Below are positions 1 to 5,224 of a DNA stretch of 6,678 nucleotides, one piece after another. The stretch spans positions 1-6,678 of the forward strand of contig JALLOP010000079.1 of the NCBI GenBank assembly GCA_027718005.1, read 5' to 3'. Position 1 is the stretch's first letter. The number at the start of each line of letters is the position of its first letter. This DNA comes from Patescibacteria group bacterium AH-259-L07 (GTDB lineage: Bacteria; Patescibacteriota; Patescibacteriia; UBA2591; UBA6264). The notes under the pieces were generated by a model, which worked only from the letters and a program-made list of their open reading frames with translations, was not told where the DNA came from and did no database searches. The position numbers were made by a program, and so were the translations under genes.

Positions 1-560
1 TGTTCTAAAATGTGTTTTTGCCGGTAAGAAGAAATTTGTTTTTCTGAAATAAGTTCAGCTAGAAATTCATCTTTAGTTTTTAGGTATTCGTAGAAGGTAA
101 GTGGATAAAGATGAAAAACTCTTTTTCTGCCGGTTAATGATTCATGAATTTTGGCCCTAATCTCTAGGGCAGAGGAGCCGGTGAGAACGAATTTAATTGG
201 CAGGTTAAGATCATATATACCCTTGAAAAATATTCCAGCATTTTCTATCCTTTGCGCTTCGTCTATAAGAACAAAAAGCGGTTCTGTTTTCAAAGATTTC
301 AAGGTTTCTTTAAGGATATGAATGAAATGGGTTTGATTGCCAATTTCTGCTTTGTCGGCAATTAAGTCTAGATTAAAGAAAAGAACATTGTGTTCAGGAT
401 AGCCCTTTTGCTTAATTAAATAGTCTTTTAATTGTAAAAGCATAGTAGTTTTTCCTACTTGCCTGGGACCAATAATAAGGGTAATTTCCGTCTCTTGTAA
501 ATGCCGGACGATTTCAGGAAATATTTGTCTTTGGGCGAGATTTTTAGTATTTTTTACCAT
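1..560 (-). CDS. AAA_14/DUF4143-type ATPase, N-terminal part (runs off left edge)
   Basis: Reading the minus strand from the ATG at 560-558 gives 186 codons with no stop before the window edge, so the C-terminal part lies outside. The protein is a P-loop NTPase of the AAA_14 group, normally followed by a DUF4143 domain. Seen directly: Walker A GPRQVGKTT at residues 31-39, Walker B LFVLIDEAQ at about 95-103, a sensor-like LTGSS at 126-130, and the family-typical SLTGRKRVFHLYPLTFYEYL at about 141-160. There is no signal peptide or membrane segment, so it should be cytoplasmic. These ATPases are abundant in low-GC, symbiotic and CPR genomes, and their substrates are mostly unknown. The start is supported by a strong promoter whose -10 box ends only 8 nt before the ATG. 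It is transcribed divergently from the rest of the window. The family call is firm; the cellular role is not known. Confidence 0.93.
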   Translation of the reverse strand, partial: MVKNTKNLAQRQIFPEIVRHLQETEITLIIGPRQVGKTTMLLQLKDYLIKQKGYPEHNVLFFNLDLIADKAEIGNQTHFIHILKETLKSLKTEPLFVLIDEAQRIENAGIFFKGIYDLNLPIKFVLTGSSALEIRAKIHESLTGRKRVFHLYPLTFYEYLKTKDEFLAELISEKQISSYRQKHILE

Positions 561-566
561 ATAATG

Positions 567-590
567 CAATTTTAGCCCACACTAAAATTG
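567..590. promoter_or_regulatory. Perfect 9-bp inverted repeat in the AAA_14 promoter (putative operator)
   Basis: CAATTTTAG (567-575) and CTAAAATTG (582-590) are exact inverted repeats separated by CCCACA. The element covers the -10 box and most of the spacer of the minus-strand promoter, the expected place for a dimeric repressor. No regulator that would bind it is identifiable. As RNA it would lie upstream of the predicted start and would not be transcribed from this promoter, so a DNA-binding site is more likely than a terminator. Confidence 0.5.
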
Positions 591-597
591 TTGTCAA
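569..597 (-). promoter_or_regulatory. Sigma70-type promoter of the AAA_14 gene, probably giving a leaderless mRNA
   Basis: On the minus strand a perfect -35 box TTGACA (592-597) is followed by a 17-bp spacer and a -10 box TAAAAT (569-574, 5 of 6 to consensus). The -10 is only 8 nt from the ATG at 560, so initiation is expected at, or one or two bases before, the start codon. There is no room for a ribosome binding site, which implies a leaderless transcript. The boxes and spacing are seen; the leaderless reading is inferred. Confidence 0.75.
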
Positions 598-657
598 GAG
601 CAATAATTGTGGATAACCGAAAAGAGCTAAGATCTCGTCGCCTCCGCCAATATTTTT

Positions 658-698
658 AAAACATTTCATATAAAAACAAATTATATGAAATATCACTC
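658..698 (+). repeat. R1: intergenic hairpin repeat upstream of 2H-1
   Basis: This 41-bp stretch matches 36 of 41 positions of the 3' part of repeat R3 (5275-5315). It contains a perfect 10-bp inverted repeat, TTTCATATAA (664-673) and TTATATGAAA (681-690), with loop AAACAAA. The loop-proximal stem is also present, with wobble or one mismatch, in R2 and R3. It ends 18 bp before the ATG of the 2H gene at 717. The upstream half of R2/R3, with the TTTGTA-TACAAA palindrome, is absent here. There is no T-tract, so a rho-independent terminator is unlikely. Confidence 0.7.
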
Positions 699-716
699 AA
701 CCATTAATTATGGCAT

Positions 717-1337
717 ATGAATACGATTTCTAAAAAAATAGCAATCGATATAGTGATCTTGCCGCCTCCAAATGTCATGAAAAAAATAATAGCTATCAAC
801 AGGCAAGTAGTAATGAATGGAAATGCGTGGGGGCCGCTGGGAAAAGATGACTTCCTTCCCCATATGTCATTGGCAATGGGTTGTATTGAGCGTGACAGGC
901 TTGAAACTGTGAGAAGTATTGTCGATGAAGTAATAGTAAATTTTAAGCCAATACCTGTTGAGCTAAATGAATTGTATTATGCAGAAAAGGCAGATGGCTC
1001 AAGTTTATACGCATTAAGAGTAAAAAATACGCCTGCACTTCAGCAACTTCATGAAGATCTTATGAACAGACTTCGACAATGTTTATCATATGATTGCACA
1101 AAGGAAACTCTCTACTCAAAATCTGGAGAGGAAGTAACCGAACCTGACTACATTAATACATATCCCGCGTTATACAGTTTTGAGGCATTTGATCCTCACA
1201 TTACCACACGGACCAAGCAGGAAGTTGGTCTAGACGATTTGCCGATGGCTTTCACCGCAACAACGGTCGCTGCATGTCATGTTGGCATAAAGACGACCTG
1301 TAGAAAGATACTTTTTTCAGTAGAATTGATAGGTTAA
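717..1337 (+). CDS. 2H phosphoesterase superfamily protein (2'-5' RNA ligase/LigT-like), '2H-1'
   Basis: A 206-residue cytoplasmic protein with the two catalytic histidine motifs of the 2H superfamily: PHMSL (H49-x-S51) and DPHITTRT (H161-x-T163), about 110 residues apart as expected for the duplicated fold. Members act on 2',3'-cyclic phosphates or 2'-5' phosphodiester bonds in RNA or nucleotides; some phage members cleave cyclic nucleotide signals. The substrate here cannot be told from sequence. An in-frame TAA at 705-707 rules out an upstream extension in this frame. No Shine-Dalgarno is visible. A 7-codon ORF (710-733) overlaps the start in another frame. Codons 125-206 are duplicated as a pseudogene at 3431-3680. 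R1 lies just upstream, and downstream is the fossil of a flavoprotein gene that still follows the truncated copy. Confidence 0.85.
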   Translation: MNTISKKIAIDIVILPPPNVMKKIIAINRQVVMNGNAWGPLGKDDFLPHMSLAMGCIERDRLETVRSIVDEVIVNFKPIPVELNELYYAEKADGSSLYALRVKNTPALQQLHEDLMNRLRQCLSYDCTKETLYSKSGEEVTEPDYINTYPALYSFEAFDPHITTRTKQEVGLDDLPMAFTATTVAACHVGIKTTCRKILFSVELIG

Positions 1338-1354
1338 GTGATATATTGCCTAAC

Positions 1355-1434
1355 TTTGTAGAATCTATTTTTACTCAATAATACCAGAGCCATGATAAAT
1401 CAAAATAATCTAACAGTTCAGTTCAAATTTTTTC
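1355..1434 (+). pseudogene. Fossil of the flavoprotein gene 3' end and its downstream spacer
   Basis: Bases 1355-1405 are identical to 4276-4326, which hold the last eight codons and stop of the intact flavoprotein gene (stop TAA at 4300-4302, matching 1379-1381) plus 24 bp beyond. Bases 1406-1434 then match 4400-4428 with one mismatch, so 73 bp present at 4327-4399 are missing here. The rest of the flavoprotein gene is gone: the sequence joins straight to the tail of 2H-1. This shows that copy A once had the same 2H-1/flavoprotein order as copy B. It is non-coding now. Confidence 0.85.
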
Positions 1435-1466
1435 AAATGTGTGCTGCCATTATTAATTGATGTGTC

Positions 1467-1601
1467 ATGGAAAAACGTTTTATAAAAAATAGGAAAAGAC
1501 AAAAGATCGCGGTACTGGTTGAGAAAAATGATGAGCCGTCGGGGCTAATAATGGCAAAAATTGCGAAAGCTCTTGATGTCTCTATCGAAGATTTACCATG
1601 A
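1467..1601 (+). CDS. Short XRE-like helix-turn-helix ORF, internally shortened
   Basis: Forty-four codons ending in TGA. The C-terminal half, EPSGLIMAKIAKALDVSIEDL, reads as the last helices of an XRE/Cro-family DNA-binding domain, and the start (residues 1-14, Lys/Arg-rich) resembles helix 1. A normal XRE domain needs about 55-65 residues. Here about 20 residues covering helix 2 and most of the recognition helix appear to be missing, with the frame kept. It is therefore probably a decayed regulator, or a coupling leader peptide, and not a working repressor. The last codon overlaps the start of the M14-like gene (ATGA at 1598-1601), typical of translational coupling. No clear promoter or ribosome binding site is seen. 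Confidence 0.55.
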   Translation: MEKRFIKNRKRQKIAVLVEKNDEPSGLIMAKIAKALDVSIEDLP

Positions 1602-2488
1602 AAAAATATCTGGCATTGGCAATAGTCGTCACTGTTTTAGTGCTTATGATTAAACCCCTGAGCTTTCTTACAAAATATTACCTTCATGAATGCCCAGAGA
1701 AAAGTTCTGTAAAGCAGGATGATTTTGAGATGTATCTTGAGCCACTTGATTTAGAAAAATACAAACAAGATATTTTTTCATTCGATAAGGTTTTTGATAT
1801 TTCTGTCGCAGAAACTTTGGCTTATCGCGAGCAAGATTTCGAAATTTACCAAATCGACAAAAATGGTGATGGACAAAATATGTTGATTTTTGCCGCCACT
1901 CATGGAAGTGAATTTGCGAGCGCACTTGTTGTATCGGATTTGTTAAATGAAATCGCAAAAAATCCGGAATTGTACGAAGCTTGGAATATCCGGATACTTA
2001 CTCCAATCAATCCTGTGGGAGTTAAGCATCAATCGCGCTACAACGAAGACGGCTGCGATATTAACAGGGATTTTCAGCATTTCCTAACCAAAGGAGCAAA
2101 ATTGCAAAGGCAGACTATAGATGAATTTAATCCCGATGTGATTGTCTCGCTCCACGAAGGACCACAAGACGGATTTTTTGTGATTGCTGAAAATTCTGTA
2201 CCACCTGATTTACAAAAGGCGATTGCTACAGATCTCCAATCAGTAAATGTAGCACTCGCAAGAAAAAGTTTCTTTGGTATCCCGTTGAGTGATTCCGGAA
2301 TCTGGCACAAGAAGCCGTTTGTGTACTTTGTGCAAAAATTATTTGGGATTCATACGCTTGGGAGATATGCAAACGAAAGAGGAATACCGATGTTTACAAC
2401 AGAAAGTAATTGGAAGGTAAGAGATGTGAATGAGCGCAAGAAACCGCACTTACTACTTATCAAATCTGTTGTTGAGAGCTATAACTAA
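1598..2488 (+). CDS. Membrane-anchored M14-like zinc metalloenzyme (carboxypeptidase / aspartoacylase-succinylglutamate desuccinylase type)
   Basis: A 296-residue protein. Residues 4-24 form a hydrophobic segment after MKK, without a lipobox or clear signal peptidase site, so an N-terminal membrane anchor with the catalytic domain outside is likely. Zinc-site motifs of the M14/AstE-like fold are in order: HGSEF (H102, E105), DINRDF (N156-R157, substrate carboxylate binding), VSLHEG (third ligand H186) and FTTESN (E269, candidate general base). All expected catalytic residues are present, so it should be active on a peptide or N-acyl amino acid; cell-wall peptide trimming is possible but unproven. 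Its start overlaps the HTH ORF by 4 bp. It sits where copy B has 2H-2, and a trace of that gene's 3' end directly follows its stop, so it probably replaced 2H-2. Confidence 0.85.
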   Translation: MKKYLALAIVVTVLVLMIKPLSFLTKYYLHECPEKSSVKQDDFEMYLEPLDLEKYKQDIFSFDKVFDISVAETLAYREQDFEIYQIDKNGDGQNMLIFAATHGSEFASALVVSDLLNEIAKNPELYEAWNIRILTPINPVGVKHQSRYNEDGCDINRDFQHFLTKGAKLQRQTIDEFNPDVIVSLHEGPQDGFFVIAENSVPPDLQKAIATDLQSVNVALARKSFFGIPLSDSGIWHKKPFVYFVQKLFGIHTLGRYANERGIPMFTTESNWKVRDVNERKKPHLLLIKSVVESYN

Positions 2489-2511
2489 AAAAGAATTTGC
2501 CGCCAAAAAGG
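2489..2511 (+). pseudogene. Trace of the 2H-2 gene 3' end
   Basis: Similarity between R2 and R3 continues upstream of the 86-bp core into the coding end of the 2H-2 gene. From 2493 to 2518 there are 20 of 26 matches, without gaps, to 5204-5229, which contain the codons for the last residues (EFALKE) and the stop of 2H-2. The stop codon is lost here. The stretch is short and AT-rich, so it counts only because it is collinear with the much stronger adjacent repeat. Confidence 0.45.
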
Positions 2512-2597
2512 AAAATCGTTTAATATAGTTTTGTATAATGTACAAATTTTGCTAGATATAACGAAAACATTCCGTATAAAAACCAGTTATGTGCAAT
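2512..2597 (+). repeat. R2: 86-bp intergenic repeat, second copy at 5223-5308
   Basis: R2 matches R3 at 81 of 86 positions without gaps. It contains a 6-bp palindrome TTTGTA-TAATG-TACAAA (2530-2546), which includes a perfect TATAAT, and a hairpin-forming 3' part (stem halves around 2571-2580 and 2588-2597). In that stem some differences from R3 keep pairing through G-T wobbles. It lies 50 bp upstream of the HAD gene. It could carry a promoter, but no good -35 box is seen 17 bp from the TATAAT. A dispersed recombination or regulatory element is the best description. Confidence 0.85.
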
Positions 2598-2647
2598 TTG
2601 GATTTTGGCTACAGAAAATCTTTTAAAATGTAAGATCAATTCTTTTT

Positions 2648-3256
2648 ATGAAGACGGTAACAACTATTATTTTTGACTTAGCAGAAGTATATCTAAAGGG
2701 GCTGATTGGTGTTGAGCATATTCTAGAACCAATTTTGGGCCTGAGCGCAAAAGAAATTTACCCAAGGCTCCAAGGCGAGGATTTGGCATCATTATTTCAT
2801 GGAGAAATTTCTGAAGACGAGTATTGGCAACGTATAGTTAAGAAAAATGACTGGAAAGTTGAAAATGGCGTACTTAAGAAAGCAATAAGAGAAAATTTCG
2901 AGGAGATTGAAGGTACAAGAGAAATTATTGAGCAGCTTAAAGAAAAAGGATATAAATTAGGTTTGTTGTCGGTTCACACAAAAGAATGGATTGAACATTG
3001 CAATAAGAAATTTGATTATCATAAATTGTTTGACTCAATTTTATATTCATTTGAAGTGGCGGCTTCAAAGCCAGACAAAAAAGTCTATAAATTAATTCTT
3101 GAAAGACTTAAAGCCGCGCCAGAAGAATGTGTCTTTATTGATGACAGCCCCGTAAATCTTATACCTGCTGAAGAATTAGGAATTAAAACAATCCATTTTG
3201 AAAATCCAAAACAACTGAAAAAAGAATTGGTCTCTTTAGGAATAAATCTTGATTAA
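2648..3256 (+). CDS. HAD-superfamily hydrolase (subfamily IA-like)
   Basis: A 202-residue cytoplasmic protein with the four HAD motifs in order: motif I IIFDLAEVY (nucleophile D10), motif II LLSVHT (S108), motif III lysine K141 in AASKPDKKVY, and motif IV CVFIDDSP (D165-D166). Residues about 13-85 would be the helical cap. The position two after the nucleophile, usually the acid/base Asp, is Ala here (D-L-A). Gly or other residues at this place occur in YihX-like and epoxide-hydrolase-N-like HADs, so activity is likely altered but not excluded. The substrate is unknown; small phosphorylated metabolites are typical. The ATG at 2648 has no Shine-Dalgarno. A weak -10 (TAAAAT, 2624-2629) lies 18 bp upstream without a good -35. 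It lies outside the duplicated module, between R2 and the GC-rich block. Confidence 0.88.
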   Translation: MKTVTTIIFDLAEVYLKGLIGVEHILEPILGLSAKEIYPRLQGEDLASLFHGEISEDEYWQRIVKKNDWKVENGVLKKAIRENFEEIEGTREIIEQLKEKGYKLGLLSVHTKEWIEHCNKKFDYHKLFDSILYSFEVAASKPDKKVYKLILERLKAAPEECVFIDDSPVNLIPAEELGIKTIHFENPKQLKKELVSLGINLD

Positions 3257-3270
3257 CACCAAAATCCAAA

Positions 3271-3430
3271 CTCTTCGCCAGCCCTTCGGGACGTTGCACT
3301 CTGGCTCGGGGCTAACGCCCGCGCCTAACACGGGGCTATTCGGTTCACTCACTTGCAGCTCGTTCACTCAAATTTACACTCCACTTCGTTCCGCGCCCCG
3401 CTGCGCTTTCGTCGCTAACGCTCCTCAGGT
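3271..3430. repeat. GC-rich, palindrome-rich non-coding element at a gene truncation junction
   Basis: About 62% G+C (99 of 160 by hand count) against an AT-rich background. It contains CCCTTCGGG (3282-3290) inside GCCAG/CTGGC arms (3277-3281, 3301-3305), a direct repeat GCTAACGC (3311-3318 and 3414-3421), GTTCACTCA twice (3343-3351, 3362-3370), GCCTAAC (3323-3329) and complementary CGGGGC/GCCCCG (3331-3336, 3395-3400). The GCTAACGCCCGCGCCTAAC stretch resembles one simple site (R''-L'' or L'-R') of an integron attC, but a matching inverted partner is not found. It ends exactly where homology to 2H-1 begins. An open frame through it has no protein-like composition. Possible identities are a degenerate attC or a REP-like element. 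Confidence 0.6.
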
Positions 3431-3680
3431 ATATGACTGCACAAAGGAAACACTCTACTCACAACCAGAGGAGGTGGTTGCTGAGCCGGACTATATTAAT
3501 ACATATCCCGCGTTATATAGTTTTGAGGCATTTGATCCTCACATCACCATACGGACTAAGGAGGAAGTTGGTCTAGACGATTTGCCGATGGCTTTCACCG
3601 CAACAACGGTCGCTGCATGTCATGTTGGCATAAAGACGACCTGCAGAAAGATACTTTTTTCAGTAGAATTGATAGACTAA
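3431..3680 (+). pseudogene. 5'-truncated duplicate of 2H-1 (C-terminal 82 codons)
   Basis: The 250 bp align without gaps to 1088-1337 of the intact 2H-1 gene. The encoded 82 residues differ at about eight positions and keep the second motif DPHITIRT. The first 124 codons, including the first catalytic HxS motif, are missing and replaced by the GC-rich element, so no 2H enzyme can result. The open frame extends upstream to an ATG at 3249, but that part encodes low-complexity translation of the GC-rich element and overlaps the end of the HAD gene, so it is not taken as a real start. Identity rises from about two thirds in the variable stretch after codon 134 to one mismatch in the last 110 bp or so. 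Confidence 0.85.
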
Positions 3681-3686
3681 GTGATG

Positions 3687-3726
3687 TTTCATAATAGAAA
3701 AATGAGTTAAGCGACACATTACTCGG
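3687..3726 (+). repeat. R4: diverged relative of the R hairpin repeat
   Basis: Downstream of the truncated 2H-1 copy and 60 bp before the flavoprotein gene, the series TTTC(A/G)TA, AAAA, GAGTTA and ATTACTCGG occurs in the same order and spacing (one 2-bp gap) as in R3 at 5281-5316. GAGT and ACTC form inverted arms in both. The resemblance is by eye and partial, so the homology is tentative. Confidence 0.4.
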
Positions 3727-3786
3727 GCATTTTTTCTAGCTAATCTTCTTACAAGACATATAAATTCACATAATCTCTATATCATT

Positions 3787-4302
3787 ATGGATAACAAAAT
3801 TTTATTGATTTTTGGGAGTTTAAGAAGCGATGGCACAACGAGGATTGTAGTTGATGAATTATTTAGAAACAAAAATATACAATTCATTGATCTTTTAGAA
3901 AAAAATGTTGCCTATTATGATTATGATCACCATAATTCTGAAGACGACTTTTTACAAATTGCTAAGAAAATGACACATTCAAAAAGTATTATTTTTGTCA
4001 CGCCTATTTATTGGTACTCTATGAGTGCAATTATGAAAACCTTTTTTGATCGATTTACTGACTTATTACAAGTTCGAAAAGATTTAGGGAAGAAACTCAA
4101 AAATAAAAGGACGTATCTCATTGTCTCTGGCACAGATCAAGAATTACCAATTGGATTTGAAATACCATTTGCTCGAACTTCTAAATATTTTGATATGAAA
4201 TTTAAAGGATATTTTTATCATTATGTGAAGCAAGAAAAAGTCTTTAATGAAGATTGTCGAAAAGAAGCAAAAAATTTTGTAGAATCTATTTTTACTCAAT
4301 AA
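3787..4302 (+). CDS. NADPH-dependent FMN reductase-like / flavodoxin-fold protein
   Basis: A 171-residue cytoplasmic protein of normal size for this flavodoxin-like fold. The N-terminal beta strand and phosphate-binding loop, ILLIFGSLRSDGTT (residues 5-18), and the FMN-contacting segment FVTPIYWYSMSAIMKTFFDR (70-89) are diagnostic of NAD(P)H-dependent FMN reductases/oxidoreductases. It should bind FMN and reduce flavin, quinone or another small acceptor; the partner is unknown. The start follows CATTATGG with no Shine-Dalgarno. A possible -10 (CATAAT, 3769-3774) has only a poor -35. Its 3' end is duplicated at 1355-1381 in copy A, where the rest of the gene has been lost. It is intact and is not overlapped by neighbours. 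Confidence 0.88.
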   Translation: MDNKILLIFGSLRSDGTTRIVVDELFRNKNIQFIDLLEKNVAYYDYDHHNSEDDFLQIAKKMTHSKSIIFVTPIYWYSMSAIMKTFFDRFTDLLQVRKDLGKKLKNKRTYLIVSGTDQELPIGFEIPFARTSKYFDMKFKGYFYHYVKQEKVFNEDCRKEAKNFVESIFTQ

Positions 4303-4340
4303 TACCAGAGCCATGATAAATCAAAAATAATATGAGAAAA

Positions 4341-4358
4341 AAGGTTGATAAGGTTGAT
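4341..4358 (+). repeat. Tandem 9-bp duplication
   Basis: AAGGTTGAT occurs twice back to back. It lies in the 73-bp segment (4327-4399) that is absent from copy A, inside a 14-codon ORF (4332-4376) with no support as a gene. Otherwise the 4303-4510 spacer holds only the stretch 4400-4428 shared with copy A. Confidence 0.8.
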
Positions 4359-4510
4359 TTAGAGCAAATACAATAAGGAATTTTTAATTAAAAACAAACT
4401 AATCTAACAGTTCAGTTTAAATTTTTTCGAATTCAGACCGTCAGTTAAGATTGCTCAAGACATCAAATTTTTTTATTGAGTTTTTATGGAAATAGCATAC
4501 TGTATTACTT

Positions 4511-5224
4511 ATGACCAGTGATTACGTATTACAACAAAAAGCATTGGTAAAAAAGCTTGAAGATTCATTTATTCAGGGCGTTCATAAGTCGAGCATTGTT
4601 GATATTCAACAGGATTATGCTAATAATGATCAGATTTGTTTAACATCGGTAGTTTTTATCCCTGATGCCATCTCTAACAAAATAATCCAGAATGTAATTG
4701 ATCCATTAGAGCAAATAGAACCTTATCACTACTATTATCCTACTGAGTCAATGCACTTGACCATTAAAAACATCAGGACGATACATAAGCCCCCGTTATT
4801 TACCAAATTAGAAATTAATAGAGTAAGCGAATTATTTAATAAAATAATTTCTAAGTTTCCTATTTTTGAATTTTATGTCGAGGATATTTTAGCTTTTCCC
4901 ACGAGCTTATCTGTTATGGCATACTCCAATGATACATTTCAGAGGTTAGTTTTAGAATTAGATAAAGGATTAAACGAGATCGGAGTTCCTGATAATAAAA
5001 GATATCTTTCAAATTCTGTATTTTGGGGGAATATAACTGTTTGCCGCTTTGTTAAAAATCCAGGAGAGCAATTCGTCGCCGCAGTTAATAAAATGAGAAA
5101 TTTGAAAATTGGAAAATTTAGAGTTGAAAATGTAAACTTAATCACGTGTAATGCTGTCTGTTATTCCAAATCAAGAGAAATTATTGCCAAATATAAATTA
5201 AAAGAATTTGCGCTCAAAGAGTAA
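4511..5224 (+). CDS. 2H phosphoesterase-like protein with a degenerate second motif, '2H-2'
   Basis: A 237-residue protein without signal peptide or membrane segments. The first 2H motif is clear: MHLTIKNI, H82-x-T84. About 90 residues later, where HxTxxR is expected, the sequence is FWGNITVCRF, with N174 in place of the catalytic His but T176 and R179 kept. The spacing, the flanking beta strands and the general layout support a 2'-5' RNA ligase-like fold. It is not closely similar to 2H-1. With one His gone, hydrolysis may be lost or changed to a binding role. Transcription may start just before the ATG (weak TTGAGT 4476-4481 and TACTGT 4498-4503), and no Shine-Dalgarno is seen. An 11-codon ORF (4486-4521) overlaps the start in another frame. 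The stop codon lies in repeat R3. Confidence 0.7.
   Translation: MTSDYVLQQKALVKKLEDSFIQGVHKSSIVDIQQDYANNDQICLTSVVFIPDAISNKIIQNVIDPLEQIEPYHYYYPTESMHLTIKNIRTIHKPPLFTKLEINRVSELFNKIISKFPIFEFYVEDILAFPTSLSVMAYSNDTFQRLVLELDKGLNEIGVPDNKRYLSNSVFWGNITVCRFVKNPGEQFVAAVNKMRNLKIGKFRVENVNLITCNAVCYSKSREIIAKYKLKEFALKE

Noticed and set aside
664..690. R1 hairpin as a rho-independent terminator
   Set aside because: The stem is almost wholly A-T and no T-tract follows on either strand.
1668..2310. Minus-strand open frames opposite the M14-like gene
   Set aside because: They are antisense to a gene with complete catalytic motifs, have no recognisable domain and no start signals.
2534..2539. TATAAT in R2 as the promoter of the HAD gene
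   Set aside because: No -35 box is found at 16-18 bp upstream and the leader would be about 100 nt; it stays possible but is not supported enough to call.
3249..3430. N-terminal 60 codons of the open frame 3249-3680 as a real protein start
   Set aside because: It overlaps the HAD stop, runs through the palindromic GC-rich block, and gives a low-complexity peptide with no counterpart in 2H-1. Only the part from 3431 on is homologous to a gene.
3271..3430. Complete integron attC site
   Set aside because: Only one simple-site-like stretch is seen. The second TAAC element is in direct, not inverted, orientation, and no integrase is in the window, so only an attC-like resemblance is claimed.
4332..4376. 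14-codon ORF downstream of the flavoprotein
   Set aside because: It is made largely of a 9-bp tandem repeat, has no ribosome binding site and is absent from copy A.
4939..5145. Minus-strand 68-codon frame inside 2H-2
   Set aside because: It is a shadow of the plus-strand gene in AT-rich DNA, with no supporting signal.
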